From NCBI GenBank assembly GCA_965248495.1, contig CBDFJL010000003.1:2232001-2296000 (forward strand): 64,000 bases of DNA, written 5' to 3'. Under the pieces are notes generated by a model. The model did not search any database. It worked only from the letters and a program-made list of their open reading frames with translations, and was not told the origin of the DNA. A program made the position numbers and the translations under genes. The first letter of the stretch is position 1, and each line of letters starts with the position of its first letter. Positions 1 through 8,509 of the stretch are shown here, piece by piece. Origin of the DNA: CAUYXS01 sp965248495. Lineage in GTDB: Bacteria; Chloroflexota; Dehalococcoidia; Lucifugimonadales; Australimonadaceae.

Positions 1-37
1 CCAGCAGGATCAGCATCGTCGTACTACCGCTATCCAC
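1..37 (-). CDS. N-terminal start of a gene leaving the window
   Basis: A GTG at 37 (or ATG at 16) on the minus strand follows an AGGAGAG-like ribosome site and opens a frame reading MDSGSTTMLILL before the window edge. A short polar start followed by a hydrophobic run suggests a membrane protein, but only 12 residues are visible, so the product cannot be named. It lies downstream of glmU in the same direction. Confidence 0.4.
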   Translation of the reverse strand, partial: MDSGSTTMLILL

Positions 38-130
38 AGGTGGAAACCTCTCCTTTCGTCGCACCGGCTCCCCGTCCCAGGGATACCGGTCCTCAGCCGA
101 TTCCTCGGCCGTTATACTAAGTTGCTTCCG

Positions 131-1546
131 CTACGCCGGCGGCTCCAACGAGGCCGTCGAGGCTCTCGCACCGCCGGAGCGCACACCGGCCTTGAGCAGC
201 CTCGCCGGCACGCCCGCAACGGTCGTGCCCGGAGCGACGTCGTGCGTGACGACCGCCCCGGCCCCCGTCGACGCGTTCGCGCCGATCCGTACCGGGGCCA
301 CCAGCAGGCTATCGCTGCCGATGAACGCGCCGTCCTCGATGATCGTCTGGTGCTTCGTCTTGCCGTCGTAGTTGCACGTGACAGTCCCGGCACCAATGTT
401 CACGCCCGCACCGATGAGCGCGTCGCCCACGTAGGCGAAGTGCCCGATGTGGGTGGCCCTGCCGATGCGGCTGTCCTTGATCTCGACGTGGTTCCCTACC
501 AACGCGGTCGCCTCGACGTAGGTGCCAGGCCGCAGCGTGCAGTAGTGGCCGACGCTGGTGTCGCCCTCCAGCGTCGTTCCTTGAAGCGTCGAGCCGCCGA
601 TGGTCACGCGCTCGCCGACATCGCAGTCGTCGACGACCGCGTTCGGGCCGACGCTGGCACCGGCTCCGACACGCGTCGTGCCACGGAGCGAGGTATTCGG
701 TTGGAGTGTGACGTCCGGCGCCAGCTCGACCTCGGCGTCGATATAGGTCGTCGCCGGGCTGAGCATGGTCACGCCCTGACCCATCCAGTGCTCCCGCAGT
801 CGCCGTTGCATCGCGTCTTCCGCTGATGCCAGCTGGACTCGCGTGTTCACGCCGATGGCCTCGTCCGGGTCGTCGATGGCAAACGCCTCGACGCGCTGGC
901 CGTCGGCGACGGCCAGCGCCACCAGGTCAGTGATCTGGTACTCCCCGCTCGCTCGCGGCCGTAGCCTTGACACCGCCGCGCGGAGCCATGGCAAGCTGAA
1001 GGCATAGAGGCCGGCGTTGGCCTCCACCGGCCCCGTCGCCCGCTGGTCGGCGCCTTCGCTATCGGCTGCGGCCTCCACGATTGCGACGAGCTTGCCGCGC
1101 GCACCGCGCTTTAGGCGCCCGAGGTCCTTGCCGAGCTCCGCGGGCACTATCGCGGCGCCAACCGTCACGGCCGATTTCCGCTCATCGTGCAGCTGGGCCA
1201 GCGCGATAACTGTCCCGCCGCGCAGCAGCGGCACGTCGCCGTTGACGACGACGACGCATGCGTGGTCCGGGGGGGCCGAGGCCAGCGCGACGCGGAGTGC
1301 GTCGCCCGTTCCTAGGGGGTCGGGCTGCTCCACGAGCTCGACGCCCTCGCCGAGCGCGTCACCGACGGCGGCACGCTGGTCCGGCGCGACGACGACCACG
1401 ACGCAAGCGGGCTCGATGGAGCGCACGGCCTTAAGCACGTGACGCGCCATGGGGACGCCCGCTACGGAGTGGAGTACCTTGGGCTTCGATGAGCGCATCC
1501 GCTCGCCCTTGCCCGCAGCCATCATGATGGCCGTCCAGTCGTTCAT
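131..1546 (-). CDS. glmU: Bifunctional GlmU: GlcNAc-1-P uridyltransferase / GlcN-1-P acetyltransferase
   Basis: GlmU makes UDP-N-acetylglucosamine, the amino-sugar donor for peptidoglycan. The 471-residue protein is normal length for the fused enzyme. The N-terminal nucleotidyltransferase shows AAGKGERMRS (residues 10-19) with the following K-P-K and a conserved NGDVPLL loop. The C-terminal half is a left-handed beta helix of I-G-x-x-x hexapeptides, containing IGAGTVTCNYDGKTKH and the final GVPARLLK segment of the acetyltransferase. The start ATG at 1546 places the AAGKG loop at the usual distance. The gene is intact. Its upstream neighbour is the tRNA-Ser promoter and island junction, so glmU marks the left chromosomal flank of the integrated element. 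Confidence 0.96.
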   Translation of the reverse strand: MNDWTAIMMAAGKGERMRSSKPKVLHSVAGVPMARHVLKAVRSIEPACVVVVVAPDQRAAVGDALGEGVELVEQPDPLGTGDALRVALASAPPDHACVVVVNGDVPLLRGGTVIALAQLHDERKSAVTVGAAIVPAELGKDLGRLKRGARGKLVAIVEAAADSEGADQRATGPVEANAGLYAFSLPWLRAAVSRLRPRASGEYQITDLVALAVADGQRVEAFAIDDPDEAIGVNTRVQLASAEDAMQRRLREHWMGQGVTMLSPATTYIDAEVELAPDVTLQPNTSLRGTTRVGAGASVGPNAVVDDCDVGERVTIGGSTLQGTTLEGDTSVGHYCTLRPGTYVEATALVGNHVEIKDSRIGRATHIGHFAYVGDALIGAGVNIGAGTVTCNYDGKTKHQTIIEDGAFIGSDSLLVAPVRIGANASTGAGAVVTHDVAPGTTVAGVPARLLKAGVRSGGARASTASLEPPA

Positions 1547-1744
1547 TAATGCGACGGGAGGTGGCTGTTAGAAAAAGAAATACGGTGGCCACGACCGCTC
1601 TCATCGTCGTGTGTCGACGAGGCGTCTTGCCACCGTTTCCTATTTCGTCGCCGCCTCAACTTCACGGCCATCCTAAGGGTGGCCAAAGGCCACTGTCAAG
1701 GTGACGGCCTCCCAAATCGGGCCTGGGCGCCGCGCCTCCGATGC

Positions 1745-1750
1745 TATAAT
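1745..1750 (+). promoter_or_regulatory. -10 box of the original tRNA-Ser(CGA) promoter
   Basis: A perfect TATAAT sits 11 nt before the 5' end of the truncated tRNA-Ser copy at 1761. I see no good TTGACA at the matching -35 position. No comparable -10 box precedes the intact tRNA at 20789, which suggests the promoter stayed behind on the left flank when the island inserted. Confidence 0.5.
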
Positions 1751-1760
1751 TCTCCGGCCC

Positions 1761-1799
1761 GGAGAGATGGCCGAGTGGTTGAAGGCGACGGTCTCGAAA
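1761..1799 (+). other. tRNA-Ser(CGA) 5'-half fragment, left attachment site (attL)
   Basis: These 39 nt are identical to positions 20789-20827, the 5' half of the intact tRNA-Ser(CGA). Identity runs from the first acceptor base through the last base of the anticodon loop and then stops (T at 1800 versus A at 20828). The 3' half is absent here. This is the expected footprint of site-specific integration with crossover in the anticodon loop. Confidence 0.85.
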
Positions 1800-1907
1800 T
1801 TAGCCGTCAGGCCACCTACCTCGTAGACCCTCGTGTGCTCTCGCCCCGCTATCTACCAGCTAATCACGGGTCTTCGTTGGCGATCGATGGCTGCCATCGG
1901 TTGCCCA

Positions 1908-1940
1908 CTGTGGGCAGACTGTGGGCAGACTGTGGGCAGA
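1908..1940 (+). repeat. Three perfect 11-bp tandem repeats, candidate integrase arm sites
   Basis: CTGTGGGCAGA occurs three times head to tail, 109 bp inside attL. Two near-identical units (CTGTGGGCGAA) occur at 20715-20736, 53 bp from the other end. Sharing between both ends and proximity to the att cores fit arm-type binding sites of a tyrosine integrase. Confidence 0.6.
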
Positions 1941-2183
1941 CTGGAGGCCCACATTGGGCAACCGCCTTGGCGAGCTGATGAACCAGTGGGCCGAGTACCT
2001 CAGCAAACCGTAGCGTCGCCCGGAGGAGGTTCGGTTCTGTAGAGCTTCGGCGAGGGCTACAGCAGTAGCCAAGAGCCTGCTACGATCCGCCTCCGCGTGA
2101 GGGTTGGCCGGCCGGGCTGGGTTATCGTGCTGGTCTACTGTTAGCGGACAGACTTAACGGGGTAGCAGGAGCGGGGAGAGGGC

Positions 2184-3340
2184 ATGGGCGTAGAGCGGCT
2201 CATACGTGATCTCAAGGACGCGGACGAACGGCTGGCGCGACGGAGCTCTGCTGGTGCTGGAAGCCGCCGCGGAGGTGACGGTACGCAGCGGCCCGTCGCC
2301 GCTATGCGTCCTTGGCCCATCCAAGCCGCCGCGTTCAGCCTCGTCCTCTTCCTCGTCCTTGGTATCGGTGCCGGTGCCCTCTGGTTCTTTGAATATTCGC
2401 CTGCGGCAGCAGGGGACGGGCCAGCTGCCTCATCGCAACCGCCGGGGGGGCCGGTGACCGCCCCGCTGACGTCTACACCGACACCGACCCCTACACAACG
2501 ACCGACACCCACCCCAAGGCTGCGGGAGCCCGTGGAAGTCGGGCTCCCGCAGCCACCCATCGTCGCTGTGCCTCCCCCACCCCTGTCTACTCCGCCAGTG
2601 GCCATTGCTACGGCCTCCCACTCATCAGGGCTGTCCCAACTCCCGCGCTCTCACTGTTGCGGCCAGTGGTCATCCCAACGCTCATCAGGGCTGTCCCAAT
2701 CCCGGACCTTCGCACCCACGCGCTTGGTCTGATCAACCAGGACCGCGCCGACCATGGACTGGCCCCCGTCGTCCTCGGCACCAATCCGGCGGCCCAGATG
2801 CACGCCTACGACATGCTTGAACATAGCTACCTGGGTCACTGGTGGGTGGACGGACGCAAGCCGTACATGGTGTACACCCAGACCGGGGGCACGAGCTACG
2901 CCGGCGAGAACGCGGCTTTCAGCGGATGGACGGACAGGGAGTGGAGTGCGGCGAACTGCGACTCGCCGCGCGTTCGGTGCGACACCGTTACCGACCCCGC
3001 TGGGTCGATAACCGAACACCAGTATCGGATGATGTATGACGACGCGCACGCGGATTGGCGCTACCGCAGGAAGCATGCGACGCTCGGCGACCTCACGGTA
3101 GAGACGCATCTCTATTCACCCAGCGCCAACCTGGACCGGCGCGAGGCCATCGACAACATCGTCACCGCAGGCATGTCGAAGGGCAACGCCGGCGTCGCCG
3201 AGTGGCGCGACGGCAAACTCGTGCAGCTCAGCTCGAAGCGCAAGGCTGGCGGGAGCGGCGGCAAAGCCGACGTGGGATCGGTATCGGTGCGCGTGCCAAC
3301 GCAACGTCAGCTGGACCGGGCTACGGCTGGCGGATGGTAG
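2184..3340 (+). pseudogene. Membrane-anchored CAP/SCP-domain protein, frameshifted
   Basis: Two overlapping frames together make one recognisable protein. The first (from ATG 2184) has a hydrophilic N-terminus, one membrane segment (about residues 48-68) and a Pro/Thr-rich linker. The second frame, clear from about 2620, continues the proline-rich linker and enters a CAP (SCP/PR-1) domain with LINQDRADHGLAPV, HAYDMLEHSYLGH and SYAGENAAF. CAP domains are secreted proteins of varied function in bacteria. The frame changes at about 2590-2625, next to a duplicated stretch (LIRAVP repeated at about 2622 and 2681). It could be intact with a TTG start at 2657, but then it would lack the anchor. Confidence 0.6.
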
Positions 3341-3563
3341 GGCCGTCCCCCCGGCTCGGGCTCGCTACATCGAGGCGGAGTCCTGCGTGCCCAAGCATGG
3401 CCTGAACCCCGCCCTCGAGCTCGATGCCCATGATGCTGTCGTCGTCATCGAACGAGATGACGACGCCGGGAGCCACCTCGGTCGCATGTGCTGCGGGGCC
3501 CTCGGCCCAGTACAGCGCGAGGCTGTCCGTCTCTGCTACGTACGTCACTCTGGTCCTGCTCAT
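3321..3563 (-). CDS. DUF2283-family small protein
   Basis: This 80-residue protein has the typical DUF2283 pattern: an N-terminal beta strand with DSLALYW, then APGVVISFDDDDSIMGIELE. The family is common beside DUF4258-like proteins in mobile regions and its function is unknown; a toxin-antitoxin role has been proposed for such pairs but nothing here proves it. The start overlaps the stop of the upstream 3560-3835 gene by 4 bp (ATGA), indicating translational coupling. Its 3' end overlaps the end of the CAP gene on the other strand by 20 bp. Confidence 0.7.
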   Translation of the reverse strand: MSRTRVTYVAETDSLALYWAEGPAAHATEVAPGVVISFDDDDSIMGIELEGGVQAMLGHAGLRLDVASPSRGDGPTIRQP

Positions 3564-3835
3564 CTTGAGCTCCTGCGGACCCTTCTGGTGTAACTCCTGT
3601 CGAAGAACGCATTATGCACCGTTCTCTCGTCCGCTTCCACGACGACCCTCATGTAGTACCCCCGTTCTTCGATGAACCCCCACATCGCTAGCCGTCCATG
3701 AGGCTGACCCTCGCGGTCGGTGTACTCAGGCTCGGAGATGACCTGCTCGACCCAATCCTGCCGGAGGGCTTCAGGGTGCCTGACCCTGGCTACGCTCTCG
3801 AAGTAGGGGGTCGTTTCCATGTGCATATTATACAT
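3560..3835 (-). CDS. DUF4258-like small protein, partner of DUF2283
   Basis: A 91-residue protein containing HPEALRQDWVEQVISEPE, then GRLAMWGFIEERGYYMRVVV and a VHNAFFD ending. This layout (helix with W-V-x-x-V, then antiparallel strands with G-Y-x-x-V-V) matches the DUF4258/RelE-like small proteins found next to DUF2283. It is the first gene of a two-gene unit with 3321-3563. A toxin-like role is inference from pairing only. Confidence 0.6.
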   Translation of the reverse strand: MYNMHMETTPYFESVARVRHPEALRQDWVEQVISEPEYTDREGQPHGRLAMWGFIEERGYYMRVVVEADERTVHNAFFDRSYTRRVRRSSR

Positions 3836-3903
3836 CCAGAGGATACACTTACGCGATGAATCTCACTTGGTGGGGCGTATCCCGAGGATGTACCATCACG
3901 GCA

Positions 3904-4131
3904 ATGGACGATGTGCGCGAAGCGGTCCACTCACTGCGGGCGAAGGGGTGGACGATCGCTGCTCTCGCCGACGAGCTCGGCGTGGGGCGCGTCGCCGTCG
4001 AGCGGTGGACGGCAGGGTCGGCCAGACCCGCGAACGTGAAACTGGTCATCGCCGCGCTACGAAGTCTCTCGGACGTGGCCCCGCCATCTAAGCGGAGAGT
4101 GCAACGACGACATGGGTCACCAGCTTCCTAG
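3904..4131 (+). CDS. Small helix-turn-helix protein
   Basis: From the ATG at 3904 the 75-residue product contains a clear HTH: GWTIAALADELGVGRVAVERW, followed by TAGSARPANVKLVIAAL. This is an XRE-like fold and probably DNA-binding. An upstream in-frame ATG at 3856 would add a less convincing 16-residue leader. It is divergent from the DUF4258/DUF2283 pair, with 68 bp between starts, so it is a plausible regulator of that pair. Confidence 0.55.
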   Translation: MDDVREAVHSLRAKGWTIAALADELGVGRVAVERWTAGSARPANVKLVIAALRSLSDVAPPSKRRVQRRHGSPAS

Positions 4132-4141
4132 TGACTCACTG

Positions 4142-4158
4142 GAAAAGGGATCCTTTTT
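4142..4158 (+). terminator. AT-flanked inverted repeat after the HTH gene
   Basis: The sequence reads AAAAGGGATCCTTTTT, a short inverted repeat with a T run, 10 bp after the HTH stop. It could end transcription in either direction. The stem is short, so confidence is low. Confidence 0.35.
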
Positions 4159-4200
4159 GGTAAGTATCCCCGCGACGCACGTACTCACCTTGAGCAATGG

Positions 4201-4428
4201 CTAGGATGAGTGGGGCATAGCAGGCTGGGCGCCCATCGCGGCGTTGCTTGGAGCTATTTCAAGCAATTGCGCCAGCAAGGCCATTGCCACGTATTCGCCT
4301 AGTTGGGCGGCCTGCTGGTGGTACCAGACCTTGCGCAGATACTCGTCCACTCCAAGACCAATCCGATTCGCCTCACCAATCAGCAAAGAGTCGAACCGTG
4401 TTCTTTCGACATCGGGGATGCTCACCAT
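4201..4428 (-). CDS. Small hypothetical protein
   Basis: A 75-residue protein (MVSIPDVERTRFDSLL..., with a central EYLRKVWYHQQAAQLGEYVA helix). A strong ribosome site (AAGGAGG, 8 nt before the ATG) supports translation. It is largely helical with no recognised family. It stands between two similar AT-rich inverted repeats (4142-4158 and 4531-4548). Size and position would suit an antitoxin or small regulator, but this is not shown by sequence. Confidence 0.5.
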   Translation of the reverse strand: MVSIPDVERTRFDSLLIGEANRIGLGVDEYLRKVWYHQQAAQLGEYVAMALLAQLLEIAPSNAAMGAQPAMPHSS

Positions 4429-4530
4429 ATTTCAGCCTCCTTAGTACGTCGTCCAAGGGGAACGTACCACCGACCGCCGACGGATCAACCACCCAGAGCC
4501 GCGTCAGCGCGAATCCTGAGGAGCGTGACG

Positions 4531-4548
4531 GAAAAAGGTCCCTTTTTT
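4531..4548 (+). repeat. Second AT-rich inverted repeat, similar to 4142-4158
   Basis: GAAAAAGGTCCCTTTTTT resembles the repeat at 4142-4158 (A4-5, GG, 2-3 nt, CC, T5-6). The two bracket the small gene 4201-4428. It may act as a terminator or be a scar of a small insertion. Confidence 0.3.
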
Positions 4549-4635
4549 AGGGGGCGTCCGACGCATGGCCACGACGTCGTGCATCGGCTCGGGATCGGCT
4601 TGACCTTTTTACGCGGGAACGCCGGGGCACCTACT

Positions 4636-5532
4636 TTATGCTGATCCGTCAGGTAGATCGAAGAGCGACATTTGGCGGACCGGCCGGTGCTCGACCACTT
4701 GGACGACCTCGTACTCGCTCCGCACCCCTTCTGCGATCTGCCACTGCATGGTTCGCAGCTCGCACACGAGCACATCCCCTTTGGCGAATGCAACGCCATT
4801 AGCGTCCACCCGCTTCTGGAATGCCCCGTCACTCATCGTTACCGAATAGGTGGCGCTGCCGTCCGACAGCCGCCACTTGTTGCCCTCCCTGAAGGCCAGG
4901 CTGATGATTGAGAAGGCGAGGCGCCTTGTCTGGTCTGTCAGAAGCTCGGCATCAGCGACGTCGAAGTAGGGAAGGTCCTCTTTCGTGACACGCTGGATCG
5001 TCCGGCCCTGATCGCGCACCTCGAGAGCGCTGATGCCCTCATTCCAAACCGGCTTGACGATCTCAGCGATCGACATCCGCACTCCGATGTCCTGGTAGAG
5101 CCGCAGCAGTTCAATCGGACACTCAAAGGTCTCGCCGTCAACGATTAGGCGATAGAGCCCTGCGTTCACCTGTTCGACCTGCGGCTTGCGGTTCCGCAGC
5201 CTGCGCATGAGCCAGAAGAGGCCTCCTGCGAGGCTGGCCCCACTCCCGCCGACGATGTACTCCTTCAGATCAACCGCGGTTTGGAGTAACTTAAGCGGCG
5301 TCTGATCGCTAACGGCCTGCACCACGGCATAGGACACCTCGAACGATCCCGCGGCGGTTGCCTTCACGTTGACGTTGACGGTGGTCCCCGGGCCGTTCAA
5401 CCGTGTGTTCGCAGCCTCGAACAGCGTTCCCACGGCAAGCATGGCCGGCGCTAAGTCGCGCACGTTCATCACGCCGTCCGCTACCGCGGGGCCGTCATAG
5501 ACAAGACCGAATTGGGCCTCTTGGCTTACCAT
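4636..5532 (-). CDS. Hypothetical protein with a C-terminal beta-clamp-binding motif
   Basis: The family is not recognised. The 298-residue protein has an N-terminal domain (about 1-85), a short hydrophobic Gly-rich segment (VGGSGASLAGGLFWLM, about 95-110) followed by basic RRLRNRK, which looks like one membrane helix, and a C-terminal beta-rich domain. It ends QMSLFDLPDGSA. QMSLF fits the bacterial sliding-clamp binding consensus QL[SD]LF and sits in an exposed tail, where such peptides work. It lies just downstream of the serine recombinase in the same direction. Clamp binding would imply a DNA-associated role, which is inference only. Confidence 0.55.
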   Translation of the reverse strand: MVSQEAQFGLVYDGPAVADGVMNVRDLAPAMLAVGTLFEAANTRLNGPGTTVNVNVKATAAGSFEVSYAVVQAVSDQTPLKLLQTAVDLKEYIVGGSGASLAGGLFWLMRRLRNRKPQVEQVNAGLYRLIVDGETFECPIELLRLYQDIGVRMSIAEIVKPVWNEGISALEVRDQGRTIQRVTKEDLPYFDVADAELLTDQTRRLAFSIISLAFREGNKWRLSDGSATYSVTMSDGAFQKRVDANGVAFAKGDVLVCELRTMQWQIAEGVRSEYEVVQVVEHRPVRQMSLFDLPDGSA

Positions 5533-5542
5533 CAGGGCAACC

Positions 5543-6055
5543 CTACCGCAGTCTGCTCCGCCGTTGCCGGGTTATCTGGTCCTTCGAGCCCGGTGGCCGC
5601 CCTAGCCGGTAGCCCTGCGCCCGCCGCTTCGCCAGTCCCGCCTTCGTCCGCTCCGAGCGACGGCGACTCTCGAACCCAGCCACCCAGCCCGTGATGGCGA
5701 TCAGCAGCTCGCGCATCTGCGGGTCCTCAGCGCTGTCGAGCCACGACTCCTGCAGGCTGACCACCTTCCCGCCCGCCCGATAGATGGGATCGAGGGCCCG
5801 TAAGGTCGCCGCGATCCCCTCGCGGCTCAGGCGGTCCAGCGACCAGACGTAGACCACCTGGACGTGGCGTGCGCGCACGTCCGCTTGGAGCTGGGCGAGG
5901 GCGCCCTGGTGACGGCCGTTGTATGCGGAGGCCTCCAGGTCATGGACCTTGACGGTCTCGTCGCCGCGGCGCTCGGCCTCGGCACGGAGGGGTGCCAGCT
6001 GGTTGGCGGTGTCCTGTTCCTCCGTGCTCACCCGGACCCACAGCGCTGCTCTCAC
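5543..6055 (-). CDS. Small serine recombinase (resolvase/invertase family)
   Basis: The 170-residue protein begins MRAALWVRVSTEEQD, where the Ser of VRVS is the catalytic nucleophile, and has YVWSLDRLSREG with the conserved Arg pair. The C-terminus carries the RRRSERTKAGLAKRRAQG linker and GRPPGSKD but almost no helix-turn-helix beyond that, so it is slightly short for a Hin/resolvase protein. The GTG start at 6055 follows GGAGG. It could act on an inverted or resolved site of the element; no candidate site is obvious nearby. Confidence 0.85.
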   Translation of the reverse strand: MRAALWVRVSTEEQDTANQLAPLRAEAERRGDETVKVHDLEASAYNGRHQGALAQLQADVRARHVQVVYVWSLDRLSREGIAATLRALDPIYRAGGKVVSLQESWLDSAEDPQMRELLIAITGWVAGFESRRRSERTKAGLAKRRAQGYRLGRPPGSKDQITRQRRSRLR

Positions 6056-6103
6056 GCGAGCACCTCCAGGGCCCAGGAGAGGGTGGTGTTAGAGGTCATC
6101 TAA

Positions 6104-6965
6104 CTACCGTCCCCGCAGAAACCGCGCCACCACTGCCGGTACGACCCCGTTGCCAAGGGCGCGCAGCTCGTCCACCCGATGGGGATACCCATCAACCACT
6201 CGACCCAGCGCGGGTGCATGGCGGCCCCCCGCCTCGTGGTCTGGGTCCAGCCCCTTCTCCCCATCGCTCGCCCTCGGTGTCGGCCACCGCGCCCGTTCCA
6301 CCATGTTCACCTGGTCGGGCAGGTAGAAGTCCGTCGAGGCCCGTTCCGAGCCGTTGGCGACCGTCACGCCCCCCTTCCCATCGTTCGCTCTCGGCGTGCG
6401 CCACCAGCCCCTCCTGGCCGCTCCCAGCAGCGTCGAGTTGCCCCGCATGTACGTCGCGCTCTGCCGCTCGCTGTCCGCCGCGGTCGGGGTGGGCCAGAGT
6501 CCCTGTCCCGCCATGCCTTCCAGGCTCAGGCGCACCGCTGCTCCTGGGCTCGGGGAGCGGTTCTGTGGGTGCCGCGACACCACCGGAGTAGGCAAGGCAC
6601 CACCAGCGCCAACGGAGGTGTGGGGCACCAACGGCGGCAGCCGGTGCAGATGCCCCCCACGCGTCATACCCGATGCCGGCAAGGTCAGCCAGGACGGTGT
6701 AAGCGTATGCCGGTGCCACTCCGTCTCGGAGATCAATGCCAGCGTTCTCCAGGAGCACGTAGTGGGGTCGAACCTCGCGTACCACTCGGAGGGTGCTGGG
6801 CCACAGGTTGCGCTCGTCAGCATCGCCGCCCCGCCGGCCAGCGATGGAGTGCGGCTGGCACGGGAAGCCCGCAGTGACGATATCCACGGCCCCACGCCAG
6901 GGGCCACCGTCGAAGGTGCGGACATCGTCCCAGAGCACGGCACAATCGCTTGGGCGCGGCGGGGC
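6104..6965 (-). pseudogene. C5-cytosine DNA methyltransferase, 5'-truncated and frameshifted
   Basis: The central part reads VDIVTAGFPCQPHSIAG (motif IV, catalytic Cys of PCQ), then RNLWP and PHYVLLENAGID (ENV-like motif VI), a variable region, and at the end VDGYPHRVDELRALGNGVVP (motifs IX-X). The last part is in a different frame from the first. The frames join across a run of six C at about 6224-6229, so a one-base indel there explains the break. Motif I (FxGxG) is missing: homology stops at about 6965, where an unrelated fragment begins. It is therefore broken at both places. Such enzymes in phages protect DNA from restriction. Confidence 0.75.
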
Positions 6966-6987
6966 ACGCCGTGGCGGAGCGGGTCGT

Positions 6988-7113
6988 TTCGTGCTCCCCA
7001 ACGGCGTCGAGGCTATGGCCGCGATCATGCAGGCCGTCAGGGCCCGCGGGCTAGAGGACAAGGACGTGCAGACCCAGTCCTTTAACATCTGGCCCCGGTA
7101 CGAGTATCCGGAG
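6988..7113 (+). pseudogene. Fragment of a SIMPL (DUF541) domain protein
   Basis: On the plus strand, the stretch NGVEAMAAIMQAVRARGL followed by DVQTQSFNIWPRYEYP matches the characteristic SIMPL/DUF541 segment (a helix, then D-(I/V)-Q-T-x-x-F-x-(I/V)-x-P-x-Y-x-Y). Only about 42 residues remain, with neither start nor end of the domain. It is wedged between the broken methyltransferase and the transporter segment, so it is a breakpoint scar. Confidence 0.55.
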
Positions 7114-7218
7114 GTGGCGACGACGTATCATATGGAATGTATTGAGGAGACGAATCTCCTTTGCATTCAACCCGTTCATCCTGGTTGGCAAATGGCGTTG
7201 GCCTGAGGAGGAGGAAAG

Positions 7219-8472
7219 GTGTTCAAGATCGATAAGTTCCGTTTGATGGTAGTTGCTCTGCTTGCCGTTTTGACTGTGGCAGTGGCCGCTTGCGAGAGTG
7301 AACCCGAAAAGGTGCCTGATCCGTTGGTTGTCGGCCACCTCAACGCCCTCACCGGGTCGCTGTCCTACTTCGGCGAGTCCCACTCAGACAGCATCGGCCT
7401 GGCGGCGGACCACATCAACCGTGCGGGCGGCATCCAGGGTGGCTCCGTGGTCTTGGTTCACCGCGACACCGCAGTGAATCCGGTCCAGGGTGTGTCGGCG
7501 GCTGAGGAGTTGGTGAATGTCCAGGGAGTGGTGGCGATCGTGGGGGCGTTGGCGAGCGGTGTAACTATACCTGTCGCCACTTCGGTGACCGTCCCCAACG
7601 GCGTGCTGCAAGTTTCCGGCGCATCGACCGCGCCCGCCATAACCGTGCTGGAAGATAACGATTTCCTGTTCCGTACTTCGCTGTCCGACGCCTCTCAGGG
7701 CGTGGTTCTGGCGGATTTGGCCAAGGAGTTGGGCTACGAGAGCGCGGGCATCCTGTACATCAATAACGCATATGGGGAAGGGTTAGCGGCCCAGTTCACG
7801 GAATCGTTTACCGCATTGGATGGCACGGTAATCGCTTCGGTGCCTCACGAAGATAGCCAGCCTACCTTCGCTTCCGAGTTGGCGAAGGCCACCGAAGGCG
7901 ACCCTGACGTCCTGATCGCTATCAGCTACCAACAGGCCGAGGTTTACCTACGCGAGGCCCTGGAAGGCGGTTATGCGGACACATTCCTGTTCGTGGACGG
8001 CACCAAGATCCCCGAATCTTTCGCAGTCATCGGCTGGGACCTTCTGGAAGGCAGCTATGGCACCGGGCCGGGCTTCGAAACCAACCCGTCAACCCAGGCG
8101 TTCATCGACTCCTATGTGAGGACCTACGACATGGAGCCTGAGCATCCCTTCATGAACGAAACCTATGACGCGATGATCCTTATCGGCTTGGCTGCGGCCA
8201 AGGCCGGCACCACCACGGACTCTGCCGCTATTCGCGACGCCCTCCGGGACGTGGCCAACCCCCCCGGCGAGGTGGTGAGGCCCGGAGAGGAGGGCATCAA
8301 GCGGGCCATGGAGTTGATCGCCGATGGCAAGGACATTAACTACGAGGGAGCTGCCGGCTCGGTTGACTTGGACGAGAACGGTGACGTCATCACAGGCCAC
8401 ATCGAAGTGTGGAAGATCGAAGGCGGCGAGATCGTTTCGGATCGCCAAGTGCCGGTTGACTTAGGCCAATAA
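7219..8472 (+). CDS. livK: ABC transporter substrate-binding lipoprotein (LivK/Peripla_BP_6 type)
   Basis: This would be the surface-anchored binding protein for branched-chain amino acids or a related small amide or acid. The 417-residue product has a lipoprotein signal (VAVAAC at about residues 20-25) then DPLVVGHLNALTGSLSYFG and INRAGGIQGG, standard for the LivK/AmiC fold, with YINNAYGEG in the hinge region. The GTG start at 7219 follows AGGAGGAGG. Its four partners are encoded convergently on the other strand, an uncommon arrangement. Ligand specificity cannot be read from the sequence. Confidence 0.9.
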   Translation: MFKIDKFRLMVVALLAVLTVAVAACESEPEKVPDPLVVGHLNALTGSLSYFGESHSDSIGLAADHINRAGGIQGGSVVLVHRDTAVNPVQGVSAAEELVNVQGVVAIVGALASGVTIPVATSVTVPNGVLQVSGASTAPAITVLEDNDFLFRTSLSDASQGVVLADLAKELGYESAGILYINNAYGEGLAAQFTESFTALDGTVIASVPHEDSQPTFASELAKATEGDPDVLIAISYQQAEVYLREALEGGYADTFLFVDGTKIPESFAVIGWDLLEGSYGTGPGFETNPSTQAFIDSYVRTYDMEPEHPFMNETYDAMILIGLAAAKAGTTTDSAAIRDALRDVANPPGEVVRPGEEGIKRAMELIADGKDINYEGAAGSVDLDENGDVITGHIEVWKIEGGEIVSDRQVPVDLGQ

Positions 8473-8509
8473 ATCCAGCGCGGGCCGAAACTAGACTCCT
8501 AGCGATTGA

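Noticed and set aside
6104..6967. A separate 287-residue gene overlapping the C5 methyltransferase in another frame
   Set aside because: Its C-terminus is the methyltransferase motif IX-X region, so it is best explained as the continuation of the same gene after a frameshift, although phage genes with similar PTP-rich overlapping frames exist.
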